The position numbers and the translations under genes were made by a program. Below, in pieces: positions 1 to 9,362 of a DNA stretch of 64,000 nt. Source of the stretch: Sporosarcina luteola (lineage in GTDB: Bacteria > Bacillota > Bacilli > Bacillales_A > Planococcaceae). The notes under the pieces were generated by a model. The model saw only the letters and a list, made by a program, of their open reading frames with translations, was not told the origin of the DNA and did no database searches. The first letter of the stretch is position 1, and each line of letters starts with the position of its first letter. The stretch spans positions 85,343-149,342 of the forward strand of contig NZ_JAMBNV010000005.1 of NCBI RefSeq assembly GCF_023715245.1. Reading direction: 5' to 3'.

Positions 1-139
1 CTAAACGCGCTTCCTTTAACGAGGTTTCGTAATAATCGTTCATGTCGTCGAATCCTATGACTTCATGACCCATTAACAACAGTTTTTCTGATAAATGATA
101 GCCAATAAAACCGGAAGAACCCGTAACTAAGATTTTCAT
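1..139 (-). CDS. NAD-dependent sugar-nucleotide epimerase/dehydratase, N-terminal part
   Basis: Only the first 46 codons lie in the window; the gene continues past the left edge. The visible N-terminus begins [16 protein letters not shown], which is the Rossmann fingerprint GxxGFIG of the short-chain dehydrogenase/epimerase family. It is followed by an FDDMNDYY segment like that of UDP-glucuronate and UDP-glucose 4-epimerases, which act on nucleotide sugars in the cytoplasm. The start is fixed by a GAGGGAGGAG ribosome binding site just upstream. It overlaps the end of the asparagine-synthetase-like gene by 4 bases, so the two are probably co-translated. In an exopolysaccharide locus it would supply an epimerised sugar donor. 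The exact substrate cannot be told from this fragment. Confidence 0.85.
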   Translation of the reverse strand, partial: MKILVTGSSGFIGYHLSEKLLLMGHEVIGFDDMNDYYETSLKEARL

Positions 140-1923
140 TTTTCTCCTCCCTCAACATTTCTAAGGAAGTTTTCATGCCATTTGTGCAAAACAATTAGAC
201 TCCATATAAGATTCGCGTGATTTTTTTTACTCTTCATATGTTCTTCAATGATTGTTTCGACTGTATCAAAATGAACGAGATTTACTTTTTCTACTGTTTC
301 TCTCGTCAAAGAGGAAACTACCAATTCTTTTAGTTCGGTCTTGAACCATTCAGCTAATGGGATCTCAAATCCCCTCTTTTTAGCGGTTAGTATTTTATTG
401 GGAAGCAGGTCTGAAAATGTCTCCTTCAAGATGATTTTCCCGTTTGCACGACGCATTTTAAATTTCAATGGAATTTCATATGCTAATTCCACTACTTTAT
501 GGTCAAGAAAAGGTGATCGTATTTCCAACCCATTTATTTTGCTCATTCGGTCAGTCTTGACTAACATGTCATTCGGCAAAGCGAATTTGAAGTCTGTATA
601 CATCATCCTGTTCACTGACTCATTTGTATTTAAATAAGAGAAGTAGTCAGACAACTGCTCTTCTACCTTAAACCTGTTTATTGATTTATGTTTAACTAAT
701 CGGGAAATCTGATCCTGGTCGTATGATTCCATCAATTTAACATGCATTTGAAAAATTTCAGTCGTAGCGCTTCTCGTAAACTTATTTGCTTTCCTAGCAA
801 ATGCAGTAATTGGATTTCGTTTGTCTTCCGGAATCAAATGTAAAGGAGCTTCAATTAACTTCTCTCTTATCATCTTTGGTATTTTAGAATACAGTTGTTG
901 GTAATAGACACTTGTGTATTTATTATATCCAGCAAATAATTCATCCCCTCCATCACCGCTTAAAGCGACAGGGGTATGATGTTTAGTGAGTCGGGAAACA
1001 TAGTAAGTTGGGATCGCGGAAGAATCGGCAAAAGGTTCTTCCAAGTTTTCAATGATTATTTCGATGACTTCATGTAAGTCATCAAATTCGATAAATAGTT
1101 CATGATGATTTGTATTATGCAATGCGGAAACAGTCTTTGCTAAAGCTGACTCATCATATTGCTTTTGATCCTTATATCCAATCGTAAACGTATTTACGGG
1201 CTTAGTTGACTGTTCAGCCATCAAACCTACAACAATACTCGAATCAATGCCTCCGCTTAAAAAAGCACCAGCCGATTCTTCGCTCTCCATACGCTCTCGA
1301 ACAGAGCTAGTCAATGTCTCTCTTACTCGTTGTTGTATGGTTCGATAAGGTCCATCTTTTTCGGTAGCATCCGGGTTTACATCCCAATACTTTTTTATTG
1401 TTAACGTATCGTTTTCCAAGGAATATTTGATAGAATGCCCCGGCATTAATTGAAAGACATTCTTAAATATTGTCATCGGCTGCGGGATATAATAAAAACG
1501 CAAGAAATTCTCTACGGCTTCGTAATTGATTTCTTGTTCGTTATGAGCCATTATCTTTTTCAGTTCGGATCCAAATAGCAACTGATCAAGCCCATTGCAA
1601 TAATAGTACGGTTTTTTCCCTACTCGATCTCTAACCATTACTAGTTCCTTGTTAGATACATCCCAGATTGCTATCGCAAACGTTCCATGCAAGTAATTAA
1701 TAAAACCTTCACCGTATTCTTCATATACTTTAAGGATTAGTTCAGAATCCGAATTGGTTTTAAATAGGTAATTATTTTTTTCTAATTTCTTTTTGAGTGC
1801 TAGAGCATTGTAAATTTTGCCGTTAAAAGCAATTATTTTAAAATCACTTTCAAATAGCACGTCATTGTCATGAAAATATAATTCAGCGCTTGATTTATTT
1901 AAAACACCATTAAAGCCGGCCAT
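136..1923 (-). CDS. asparagine synthetase-like protein lacking the glutaminase cysteine
   Basis: This is an AsnB-type two-domain protein. Residues about 1-200 are an N-terminal glutaminase-like (Ntn) domain, with FNGKIYN, DSELIL and [11 protein letters not shown] matching the family. Residues about 205-595 are a synthetase domain with the PP-loop SGGIDSS. Family members expose Cys2 (MCG...) as the glutaminase nucleophile. Here the codon is GCC and the protein begins Met-Ala-Gly-Phe. An ATG four codons upstream (1935) is also in frame, but it sits only one base from the GGGGAGGG ribosome binding site, so the inner ATG is preferred; neither start restores a cysteine. Free ammonia or another nucleophile would have to be used. 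It lies between a Wzy-like polymerase and an epimerase, so the substrate may be a sugar acid or polymer rather than aspartate (inference). Confidence 0.85.
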   Translation of the reverse strand: MAGFNGVLNKSSAELYFHDNDVLFESDFKIIAFNGKIYNALALKKKLEKNNYLFKTNSDSELILKVYEEYGEGFINYLHGTFAIAIWDVSNKELVMVRDRVGKKPYYYCNGLDQLLFGSELKKIMAHNEQEINYEAVENFLRFYYIPQPMTIFKNVFQLMPGHSIKYSLENDTLTIKKYWDVNPDATEKDGPYRTIQQRVRETLTSSVRERMESEESAGAFLSGGIDSSIVVGLMAEQSTKPVNTFTIGYKDQKQYDESALAKTVSALHNTNHHELFIEFDDLHEVIEIIIENLEEPFADSSAIPTYYVSRLTKHHTPVALSGDGGDELFAGYNKYTSVYYQQLYSKIPKMIREKLIEAPLHLIPEDKRNPITAFARKANKFTRSATTEIFQMHVKLMESYDQDQISRLVKHKSINRFKVEEQLSDYFSYLNTNESVNRMMYTDFKFALPNDMLVKTDRMSKINGLEIRSPFLDHKVVELAYEIPLKFKMRRANGKIILKETFSDLLPNKILTAKKRGFEIPLAEWFKTELKELVVSSLTRETVEKVNLVHFDTVETIIEEHMKSKKNHANLIWSLIVLHKWHENFLRNVEGGEK

Positions 1924-1961
1924 TACTAAGTCCATCCCTCCCCAAGCAAATAAAAGAAGCT

Positions 1962-3158
1962 CTACCCGATTTTGCTCCCTACACCGAATCGCATTAATTC
2001 CTGTTTATGATTCGTTAACAATAGAAGAAATAACACAAACCAAATAATCGGCTGCCTCATGACATTATGAAAGTTAGAAAAAATTAATACTTGTAGTAAT
2101 AAAATTAGATAGTGCAAATTTTTTCCGGAATTAATGATCGCCCATAAGAATAGTAATAGGATAACGATTACTCCAAAAAGACCTAACATCGAAAGTAAGT
2201 CAATTAACGTATTGTGCGCTTCAAATCCTTCGAATGGAGAGGTTAATCCGGATTGTGATTTAGTTCCATTACCAATTAAAGGTGATTTCAAAAATGCTTT
2301 TATTCCGTTTTCCCATAATATAAATCGGATAGATGATTGATTGCTCACTTCATTAAACGAATTTGAAACATTTTTAAAGATGTCTAATGCTATTTTCAGC
2401 ATACTGACAAGAAATGAAAGCACGAAGATATTTACGATTACCTTAAGGTGATTTTTAAATTTTATCTTTTTGATGAATATAGCGTAACTATAGATAAAAA
2501 ATGATAGGATCCAAGCTAAAACGAGTGCATCACTTTCGATTTTCAATCCTATCCAGACAACTGCCACGATATTTAAAATGCCTATTGGAATGGATATTCT
2601 TTTTCTGCTCATTAAATATAAAGAGATAATTGGTAGGATGAGGGTTAATAAAGCTAATTGATTGGGGTTAAGAGAAAGTCCACTAAATCTAGTTGAGTAA
2701 TAATAAAAGAAGTCTATATAGAAGAAGTTACGAAAGACCAATAAATACAATAAGCAGAGGTAAATATATGCTTGCGAGTAAATGTAGAAATGTAAAGCAG
2801 CCTTTTTTAATACGTTTTGATAGTCGGGTAAATGGACGATTAGAATAATTAATCCGATCGGGAGTAAGTATGCAATTGTATCCCTTAAGTCTATTATTTC
2901 AATTGTCCCTTTTAATGCGCCGAACAAATTTGAAATGAAAGCCGATAGTACAAATGAATATAAAAGAGAAACAAGTTTAATGCTTTTTTCAGTTACATAT
3001 ATCTTTTGGTTTTTGGCCAGTTGGATGATCAGGAGTATCGCTGTGATGAGTAATAACAGTTCCCCTATACCAACAGGACCAATAAACCTTATTTTCGTAA
3101 AGGTAGTAAAGCTTAATGCGATGCCAAGAAGGATGGGAATCATTTTGTTTGAATTCAT
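1962..3158 (-). CDS. O-antigen ligase/polymerase-like (Wzy) membrane protein
   Basis: This is a very hydrophobic protein of 398 residues with roughly ten or more predicted membrane segments. It has a large loop near residues 270-330 containing GNGTKSQSG...AHNTLIDLL, which resembles the Wzy_C region (glycine-rich segment, then H-N-x-x-L). Such proteins polymerise or ligate lipid-linked repeat units on the outer face of the membrane. The start was moved to the ATG at 3158 (MNSNKM) because GAGGGAGA lies 6-7 bases upstream; a longer in-frame ATG lacks a site. It lies between the CapD-like dehydratase and the asparagine-synthetase-like gene on the same strand, so it is probably the polymerase of this exopolysaccharide locus. 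Confidence 0.75.
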   Translation of the reverse strand: MNSNKMIPILLGIALSFTTFTKIRFIGPVGIGELLLLITAILLIIQLAKNQKIYVTEKSIKLVSLLYSFVLSAFISNLFGALKGTIEIIDLRDTIAYLLPIGLIILIVHLPDYQNVLKKAALHFYIYSQAYIYLCLLYLLVFRNFFYIDFFYYYSTRFSGLSLNPNQLALLTLILPIISLYLMSRKRISIPIGILNIVAVVWIGLKIESDALVLAWILSFFIYSYAIFIKKIKFKNHLKVIVNIFVLSFLVSMLKIALDIFKNVSNSFNEVSNQSSIRFILWENGIKAFLKSPLIGNGTKSQSGLTSPFEGFEAHNTLIDLLSMLGLFGVIVILLLFLWAIINSGKNLHYLILLLQVLIFSNFHNVMRQPIIWFVLFLLLLTNHKQELMRFGVGSKIG

Positions 3159-3235
3159 TATGATTCTCCCTCGTTCGTCGAATGATTTTTTCACGAATCC
3201 CCTATGCTGCCCCATTCAATCAATGGATATTTGTT

Positions 3236-5044
3236 TTATGCTTCAGTCGTTTTATGGTTAGCTAAGTCAATCAACTTCTTCTTCATCTCATCTGTCGGAA
3301 TCTCCAGGAGTTTTTCAAGCACGATGTTCAATTCCTTCTTGCTCATTGGTGCTGACTTCCCTACATAAATCTTAGGGAAAATTTGATCGTTTTGAATTTC
3401 ATCTTCATTTAACAGCTCTTCAAAAAGTTTTTCGCCTGGACGAATTCCGGTGAAAATGATATCGATTTCATCTTCTCGATACCCCGAGAGTTTAATCAAG
3501 TTCTTCGCCAGGTCGACTATTTTGACCGGTTCACCCATGTCGAGTACAAAAACCGCCCCCTCCATAGCGAGCGTACCAGCCTGAATGACAAGTTGAGAAG
3601 CTTCGGGGATTGTCATAAAATATCTTGTCATCTCAGGATCTGTGATAGTAATTGGGCCGCCTTGCTTAATTTGCTCTTTAAACAACGGGACTACACTTCC
3701 GCGAGACCCTAACACATTCCCAAAACGCACTGCAGCAAACTTCGTTTTACTCTCTTTCGCAAGGTTCTGCACAATCATCTCAGCGAATCGTTTCGACGCA
3801 CCCATAATATTCATAGGGTTAACTGCTTTGTCGGTCGAGACCATGACAAAATAGGAGACGTCAAATGCATCTGCCGCTTCAGCGACATTTTTCGTGCCGA
3901 ATATGTTGTTTTTGACGGCTTCTGTTGGGTTTTCTTCCATTAAAGGGACATGTTTATATGCTGCTGCATGATAGATGACATCCGGCTTGAACTCACTGAC
4001 TACGTCAAAAATCCTCATTCGGTCTTTGATATCAGCAATCACTGGAATGATGGTTGTAGAAAACTCTATACTCTTTCGTAATTCCATGTCTATGTTATAG
4101 ATTGAGTTTTCACCATGGCCTAAAAGTATGATGTTCTTAGGCTTGAATTTACTCACTTGCCGACAAATTTCTGATCCTATTGACCCTCCCGCGCCTGTGA
4201 CGAGAATTGTTTTATTTGAAAGCTTTTCTTCGATTGCTTTCAAGTCGAGCTCAACTTCTTCTCTACCGAGGAGATCTTCTATTTTCACGTCGCGCATGTC
4301 AGTGACGGAAACTTTTCCAGTCATCAAGTCCTCGATGCGTGGTATTGTCATTGTCTTCACACCGGTTTCAATACAGATTTTCAACAGATCCAACATAACC
4401 TGTTTCGCAAGGGAAGGAATAGCTATTACTATCTTTTCAATTTCATATTCTTTTACTAGTTTTGGAATATCCTTTGTACCGTGTACGACTTTCAAGCCGT
4501 AAATCTCCAATCCACTTTTAGAGCGATTATCGTCAACGAAGAGTATGGGTTTCATTCCTGATTCGGGGTTCTGAAGGACTTGGCGAGCTATCATTGTCCC
4601 TGCCTTGCCTGCTCCGACAATCATTATGCGGGTTGTCTCGATGTTCTTTTGTCGGTTGACCGTGTCACGCATGAGTCGAAAAGAGAATCTCGATCCGCCG
4701 ATTAAAAGAATATGTATCATCCATGTAAGAATGAGTGCCCTAAAGGATACTTCATGCATAAGGACAAATTGGACGATCATGACAACTGTAATGGTCATTG
4801 TTACTGCCTTCAAAATCGAATACAGCTCCCCAGTGGAAGCATAGGACCAGTCTTTCCTATAGAGTCCAAACTTCCATGCGAAGAAGTGATGTCCAATTTG
4901 AATTGTGACGACACTTATAAAGAGCATTTTGTTTGTAAATACATTGATGTAAGGATGCAAGATGAAATACCCGACATAGATTGAAAATAGGACGATAAGG
5001 GAATCGACAATTGCTAATATACTCATTCTCATTCTGATTAACAC
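3236..5044 (-). CDS. CapD/EpsC-like nucleoside-diphosphate-sugar 4,6-dehydratase
   Basis: A membrane-anchored polysaccharide biosynthesis protein of 602 residues. It has about four N-terminal membrane helices, a first Rossmann-like CoA-binding-type domain (MIVGAGKAGTMIARQ) and then a C-terminal extended SDR dehydratase (VTGAGGSIGSEI, YHAAAYKHVP, VSTDKAVNP). In this SDR the usual Tyr-x-x-x-Lys is replaced by the Met-x-x-x-Lys of GASKR, as in the UDP-GlcNAc 4,6-dehydratase group. These enzymes make UDP-4-keto-6-deoxy sugars for capsule or EPS. A GTG start at 5044 is chosen because a run of seven G lies 6 bases upstream; the longer in-frame ATG has no site. It follows the tyrosine phosphatase gene by 29 bases. 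Confidence 0.9.
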   Translation of the reverse strand: MLIRMRMSILAIVDSLIVLFSIYVGYFILHPYINVFTNKMLFISVVTIQIGHHFFAWKFGLYRKDWSYASTGELYSILKAVTMTITVVMIVQFVLMHEVSFRALILTWMIHILLIGGSRFSFRLMRDTVNRQKNIETTRIMIVGAGKAGTMIARQVLQNPESGMKPILFVDDNRSKSGLEIYGLKVVHGTKDIPKLVKEYEIEKIVIAIPSLAKQVMLDLLKICIETGVKTMTIPRIEDLMTGKVSVTDMRDVKIEDLLGREEVELDLKAIEEKLSNKTILVTGAGGSIGSEICRQVSKFKPKNIILLGHGENSIYNIDMELRKSIEFSTTIIPVIADIKDRMRIFDVVSEFKPDVIYHAAAYKHVPLMEENPTEAVKNNIFGTKNVAEAADAFDVSYFVMVSTDKAVNPMNIMGASKRFAEMIVQNLAKESKTKFAAVRFGNVLGSRGSVVPLFKEQIKQGGPITITDPEMTRYFMTIPEASQLVIQAGTLAMEGAVFVLDMGEPVKIVDLAKNLIKLSGYREDEIDIIFTGIRPGEKLFEELLNEDEIQNDQIFPKIYVGKSAPMSKKELNIVLEKLLEIPTDEMKKKLIDLANHKTTEA

Positions 5045-5073
5045 GAGACCCCCCCTGAGTTCTATACTGGATT

Positions 5074-5841
5074 TTAGTTGATTGGTTTCCACCATTTTTT
5101 CATTGCCGGAATTTCCGGCTCTAGAATGATGAAAGGTTCGTCTGTTAAAATACGTTTGTTGTTCTTTAGTAAGATGTCAATACTATCAAGTTTTTTCTTT
5201 TTTTCTAGATAGTTGAGTCCTGCAATGAACAATAATGGTCTTGTTTTTGTATCATGAACATCCGATCCATATGTATGGATTAAATTCGCTTCGACGAGTT
5301 GAATTGAAAGTCTTTGAACACTTTTCCCGAACTGACCTGATAGGCTACCTGCATTCACCTGTGCAAGGGCACCATGCCGGATTAGCCGTTCGAGTCGCGC
5401 GGGCTTCTCAGCAATGGCTCTATTCCGTTCGGGGTGTGCAATAATTGGTGAAACTCCGTTTTCAAGCATTGATTGTATGACACTTTCTGTATAAAGCGGG
5501 ATAGATTGTGATGGCAATTCGAGTAGTAGATAACGCGATCCTGCTAGCGTCATCGCTTCACCCTTTATGACGTTTTCTACGACATGTTCATGGAGCCTCA
5601 CTTCCTGTCCGGTGTGAAGATTGATTGGATACCCCCCTGCTTGCAAACAATCTGTAAGAAGTCGAATTTGCCCTTTGATTTCCTCTTTTGGGACATGGTA
5701 ATGAGGACTGAATGCATGTGGTGTTGCAATCATATCTGTAATTCCTTCCTTCGCTGCTCTTTCCACAATTCGTATTGTATCCTCTATTGTTTTCGGTCCA
5801 TCGTCTACACCAAATAAGATGTGGCAGTGAACGTCAATCAT
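5074..5841 (-). CDS. ywqE: PHP-type protein-tyrosine phosphatase (YwqE/CpsB family)
   Basis: A 255-residue cytoplasmic protein of the polymerase-and-histidinol-phosphatase fold. Metal-binding motifs are visible in order: DVHCH at 3-7, DDG at 13-15, ATPH near 40, a Glu in GQEVRLHE, AHPERN and GSDVHD. In the YwqE/CpsB family this manganese-dependent enzyme dephosphorylates the tyrosine cluster of the cognate kinase, resetting polysaccharide chain-length control. The GGGAGGTGA site supports the ATG. It lies directly downstream of the kinase gene, the same order as ywqC-ywqD-ywqE in B. subtilis. Confidence 0.93.
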   Translation of the reverse strand: MIDVHCHILFGVDDGPKTIEDTIRIVERAAKEGITDMIATPHAFSPHYHVPKEEIKGQIRLLTDCLQAGGYPINLHTGQEVRLHEHVVENVIKGEAMTLAGSRYLLLELPSQSIPLYTESVIQSMLENGVSPIIAHPERNRAIAEKPARLERLIRHGALAQVNAGSLSGQFGKSVQRLSIQLVEANLIHTYGSDVHDTKTRPLLFIAGLNYLEKKKKLDSIDILLKNNKRILTDEPFIILEPEIPAMKKWWKPIN

Positions 5842-5888
5842 TCATTTCACCTCCCTAGCAATAATAGAGTAAAGATTGACACGGCCAA

Positions 5889-6593
5889 TTACTCTTTAGC
5901 ACTATTGTAGTTGTAATAGTAATGGTCTTTTTCAAGTTTGTAATTGTTCAAAATGACTCCTAAGACATTAGCCTTAGAATTCTCCAACAATCCCTTCGCC
6001 TTTTTAGCATTGTTTTTCTCAGTTTCTCCAGAACTGACGACTAAAATTGTTCCATCACATTTATTTGAAAGAATTTGGGCGTCAGCAACTAAAAGAATCG
6101 GAGGTGCGTCGATGATGATAATGTCATACTTCGACTTCATTTCAATGATCAGATCTTCCATCACTTTTGAACTAAGGAGTTCGGCGGGGTTTATAGGCAT
6201 CTTCCCACAAGTAACAAGTTCCAGCCCTTTGAAATGGGTTCTCTTGATTACCTCGTCCAAACCCCTCTGTTTTGTTAATAAATGGGAGAGACCAGGCGAG
6301 ATTGTCGATTTAAACGTATAATGTGTCGTAGGTTTTCTCATATCCGCATCAACTAGAAGTACTCTCTTCCCAGCTTGCGCGAAAACAATGGCGACGTTTG
6401 CTGCCATTGTCGACTTACCTTCCCCAGAGGAAGAAGAAGTGAAAAGAAGAGTCTTTACCTTTTTGTCAGGACTCAAAAAATTAATATTCTCTCGAATCAT
6501 TCTGAATTGTTCTAAAGTAATGGACTTAGGCGCATCTCTCGTAACAAGTTTTCGTGACGCTGTTTGCGTGTTTTTCTTTCTCTTCTTAAACAC
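5889..6593 (-). CDS. ywqD: bacterial tyrosine kinase (BY-kinase, YwqD/CpsD family)
   Basis: A 234-residue P-loop kinase. It shows Walker A SSSGEGKST near residue 55, Walker A' LLVDADMRKP near 80, and a Walker B-type IIIIDAPP near 160. A C-terminal tyrosine cluster (DHYYYNYNSAKE) is the usual autophosphorylation tail. It works with the adjacent membrane modulator to control length and export of polysaccharide. The start is GTG at 6593, inside the 3' end of the modulator gene (8-base overlap), with GGAAGG upstream. The separate modulator and kinase genes are the Gram-positive arrangement; Gram-negative homologues are fused. Confidence 0.93.
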   Translation of the reverse strand: MFKKRKKNTQTASRKLVTRDAPKSITLEQFRMIRENINFLSPDKKVKTLLFTSSSSGEGKSTMAANVAIVFAQAGKRVLLVDADMRKPTTHYTFKSTISPGLSHLLTKQRGLDEVIKRTHFKGLELVTCGKMPINPAELLSSKVMEDLIIEMKSKYDIIIIDAPPILLVADAQILSNKCDGTILVVSSGETEKNNAKKAKGLLENSKANVLGVILNNYKLEKDHYYYNYNSAKE

Positions 6594-7332
6594 CCTGCCT
6601 TCCCCTTCTCCATATCCGACCTAATAACCCTTTTATTTTATTGACATCCACTTCTGAAATCGGACTTACAATCCCAATAACCGGAAATCCTAATAATTCT
6701 TCAATGTCACGCTCGGTTTTAACCGTCATATCTAAATAATTTATGAGGAACGCCATTCCTACTCCTATCATCAATCCACTGACAGCCGCGATTGTCATAT
6801 TAAGCAACGGATTTGGCTTAGCAGGTGTTGGATTCTCGAGATAGACAGCCGGCGAGAGGATGTAAACGTTATTAACGTTCATTAGTATTTGGATTTCCTC
6901 TTGGAGAACTTCTACAATTGTATTGGCTATATCTACAGATCTATAATGTTCCGGATCGTTAACACTAATTTTTATCACTTGGGAGTCTTGTGTAGTTTCG
7001 ACCTTTATCTTTTTTTCAAGTTTAGCCGGTGTTGTATCCAAGTCCAGATTTTCAATGACCTTCGTGAGAATTGCGGGGCTTTTGATAATGACGGTATATG
7101 TATTAATGAGTTGAATATTCGTCTGAATATCCTGCGCATTAACTTGGATTTGTTCCGTCTGTTTTTGATTGATAAGGATTTGTGTTGACGCTTGGTAAAT
7201 AGGTGTCAAGAAAAGGTAACTTATAATTCCAGATAGTATCACTGCTAATAGGGCCGTACTAATTATGAATACGGACCGCCTTTTTAAGACTCTAAACAAA
7301 TCATGTAGACTGATCGTTTCTTCAATAGGCAT
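6586..7332 (-). CDS. ywqC: Wzz-family chain-length determinant / kinase modulator (YwqC)
   Basis: A 248-residue membrane protein with two transmembrane helices, about residues 20-42 and 178-198. Between them is an extracellular loop with heptad-like stretches. A proline-rich NPTPAKPNP motif precedes the second helix, which is diagnostic of the Wzz/CapA family. The cytoplasmic C-terminus activates the BY-kinase encoded next. AAAGGGGAG precedes the ATG. It is the first gene of the visible EPS operon. The roughly 150 bases upstream show no convincing sigma-A promoter by eye. Confidence 0.93.
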   Translation of the reverse strand: MPIEETISLHDLFRVLKRRSVFIISTALLAVILSGIISYLFLTPIYQASTQILINQKQTEQIQVNAQDIQTNIQLINTYTVIIKSPAILTKVIENLDLDTTPAKLEKKIKVETTQDSQVIKISVNDPEHYRSVDIANTIVEVLQEEIQILMNVNNVYILSPAVYLENPTPAKPNPLLNMTIAAVSGLMIGVGMAFLINYLDMTVKTERDIEELLGFPVIGIVSPISEVDVNKIKGLLGRIWRRGRQGV

Positions 7333-7484
7333 AATACTCCCCTTTACAGCGGATTGTCATAGCTCTGCTGAATCCCTCTTTGCCACAAGACGTTCATCCT
7401 TCATGTTATTCAACTTGAATGTCATTTGACACAGTTTTATTCGTAAACATTTATGAACAGTTCCCTATAAAATTTTCCCAACAA

Positions 7485-7523
7485 CGAAAAAAGCAGGAAC
7501 GGGGAAATAATCCGTCCCTGCTT
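7485..7523 (-). terminator. intrinsic terminator (distal of a tandem pair)
   Basis: On the minus strand, GCAGGGACGG pairs with CCGTTCCTGC (one mismatch) and is followed by six T. It is the second terminator after the GntR gene. It closely resembles the hairpin at 16686-16722. Confidence 0.8.
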
Positions 7524-7538
7524 GCATTATAAAACCAT

Positions 7539-7567
7539 TAAAAAAGCCCGCAGCCAAATGCGGACTA
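7539..7567 (-). terminator. intrinsic terminator of the catabolic operon
   Basis: Just after the GntR stop codon the minus strand reads GTCCGCA, a 6-base loop, TGCGGGC, then TTTTTT. One G-T pair is needed. It ends the operon that runs down from 16396. Confidence 0.85.
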
Positions 7568-7574
7568 TTTCCCA

Positions 7575-8264
7575 CTATTCCTTTTGAACGTTATCCAAGA
7601 GTTTCGCCCTTACAAAGCTCAAATGCTTATACATCTGTTTGAATGCTTCATATGGATCCCTGTTTTTCAGCGCCTCGTAGATTGCTAAATGATGTTCCAC
7701 AGTGACATCAGGTTCACGGTACGGAATTAGGCTATCCGTTTTTTCGTGGGAAATCAGCAGAGATTCTATCATTCCTTCAACGACCGGGTTGTTGGCGCTT
7801 TGTGCGATGATTCGATGGAATTCCTTATCCAATTGACCATAGTCGCCTTCTGGATTGGCTTGGATACTGTCGATGGTTTCCTTTAACAGCTCGAGCTTGT
7901 CGTCTGTTATTTTTTCGGCGGCGATGGTGACAAGTCCCAACTCCAAAGACATACGGGCTTCAATAACTGCTGGAACATTATTGATGGATAAGGCGAGCAT
8001 CACTTTGAACGGGTTGCTGCCGACTTTTTCGTTGACAAATGTCCCTCCGCGGGGCCTTCTCGTAATTATTTCCAAGGTCTCGAGCGAGCTAAGAGCTTCA
8101 CGTAGCACTGGTCGGCTCACATCGAATTGCTCCATCAGATTCATTTCCGCTGGTAACTTATCTCCAGGCTTCAATTGTCCATTCATGAGCAGTTGGACAA
8201 TCTGTTCCAATACCAATTGTGAAAGGGTGCTTCTGCGGACTGTATCCATTTTATATTCTTTCAT
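7575..8264 (-). CDS. GntR/FadR-family transcriptional regulator
   Basis: A 229-residue regulator. It has an N-terminal winged helix of about 70 residues (LKPGDKLPAEMNLMEQFDVSRPVLREAL, the GntR recognition signature) and an all-helical FCD ligand domain with likely metal-binding His/Asp residues (EFHRII, EHH). FCD-type regulators usually repress sugar-acid or amino-acid catabolic genes and are released by the substrate. It is the last gene of the catabolic operon, 18 bases after the OCD-family gene, with GGAGGAG before the ATG. It is the best candidate to bind the matching promoter elements at 11812-11845 and 16488-16516. Confidence 0.9.
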   Translation of the reverse strand: MKEYKMDTVRRSTLSQLVLEQIVQLLMNGQLKPGDKLPAEMNLMEQFDVSRPVLREALSSLETLEIITRRPRGGTFVNEKVGSNPFKVMLALSINNVPAVIEARMSLELGLVTIAAEKITDDKLELLKETIDSIQANPEGDYGQLDKEFHRIIAQSANNPVVEGMIESLLISHEKTDSLIPYREPDVTVEHHLAIYEALKNRDPYEAFKQMYKHLSFVRAKLLDNVQKE

Positions 8265-8282
8265 AGGCTCCTCCTTTCATTT

Positions 8283-9233
8283 CTAAATTGCTTTTACAGT
8301 GCTCGTCATTCGTTCATATACCAATTTCGCCGTTAGGATGTCAAGAATGGAGATGCCTACAGACTTGAATAGCGTTGTTTTTTGCTTCATCTCATCGTTT
8401 TCCCCACCTTGTACAAGGCTTTTCAGTTCAGGGACCGTCTCCTCACTATGGCCGAATTCTCTGGCTTTCCTCATCTCGCCGCACTCGGAAAACGCGGCGT
8501 GCGTATCGACGTAGAGGTGATCCACTTCTTTGATGATTGCGTCAGGAATTTCCTGCATGAATGATTTGAACGCACCTGAACCTGCGAAATGCTTTCCAGT
8601 CAGGTCCACGGATCCATCATAAGGAATGACTGGGTCAGTTGAAGTTGTTGTCGTAATGATGAGTTGTGCTTCTGACAAAATCGTTTCAGGAGTAGAAATT
8701 TCAAAGCGTATTGCTGGGAACTCCTTTTTCGCTCTCTCCATAAAAGGATGAAGTCTTTCCTGACTACGATTATACACCAAAACCCGCTTTATTTGTCTGA
8801 CAGCACATGCTGCCTGTAAATGACTCCACCCTTGGTCTCCTGTCCCGATTACACCAACCGTATCCGCCTCATTTGCCGCCAAGTATTTCATACCCACCCC
8901 ACTGACAGCACCGGTCCTCATGGCAGTAATCGTTCGAGCGTCCATTATAGCAAGCGGTTTCATTGTCTTCCTATCATTCAATAAAAAGATGCCCCGTAAC
9001 GTCGCTTCACCGATTGCGGCATTTCCAGGCGCGATTCCAATTACTTTCGCCCCAAAATAATCCTCGTAAAAAGACGGCATGAGCAAAGCGGAATTGTCGT
9101 CGTCATTGATGAACAAACGATCTGGAATTAACGATCTGCTCTCACCGTCATTCAAATAATACTCTTCGATTGTATCGATAATATCTTTCACTGTAATGAG
9201 GCTTCTGATTTCTTGTTCGTCAATAAAACGCAT
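8283..9233 (-). CDS. ornithine cyclodeaminase/mu-crystallin family NAD(P)-dependent enzyme
   Basis: A 316-residue OCD-family protein. The Rossmann motif GVIGTGDQGWSH is near residue 125, and the family C-terminal FKSVGISILDILTA is present. Members include ornithine cyclodeaminase, delta1-pyrroline-2-carboxylate reductase, alanine dehydrogenase and ketimine reductases, so the reaction cannot be fixed from sequence alone. The start was placed at ATG 9233 because GAGGAGG lies 6 bases upstream; an in-frame TTG further up overlaps that site. Its place between an aldehyde dehydrogenase and the regulator suggests it handles an imine or cyclic imino acid entering the same pathway (inference). Confidence 0.85.
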   Translation of the reverse strand: MRFIDEQEIRSLITVKDIIDTIEEYYLNDGESRSLIPDRLFINDDDNSALLMPSFYEDYFGAKVIGIAPGNAAIGEATLRGIFLLNDRKTMKPLAIMDARTITAMRTGAVSGVGMKYLAANEADTVGVIGTGDQGWSHLQAACAVRQIKRVLVYNRSQERLHPFMERAKKEFPAIRFEISTPETILSEAQLIITTTTSTDPVIPYDGSVDLTGKHFAGSGAFKSFMQEIPDAIIKEVDHLYVDTHAAFSECGEMRKAREFGHSEETVPELKSLVQGGENDEMKQKTTLFKSVGISILDILTAKLVYERMTSTVKAI

Positions 9234-9322
9234 TGGTATCCTCCTCAATAGTAGGTTTTCTCTATAAACAGAAGAGAGACCAACGAGTTTCGCTGGCCTA
9301 TCCTTTGATATTTTAAAGACAA

Positions 9323-9361
9323 GGAGTTAGACGATCTATCGCATTACTCCTGCTTTGTCAT
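9323..9361 (-). other. bulged stem-loop after the aldehyde dehydrogenase gene
   Basis: On the minus strand GACAAAGCAGGAGT can pair with ACTCCTTGTC with a small bulge, followed by TTTAAAATATC. It could be a weak terminator or an mRNA-processing element between the dehydrogenase and the OCD-family gene. Confidence 0.4.
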
Positions 9362-9362
9362 C

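Noticed and set aside
4712..4984. small plus-strand Cys-rich frame within the CapD-like gene
   Set aside because: It is fully inside a well-supported minus-strand gene and has no ribosome binding site.
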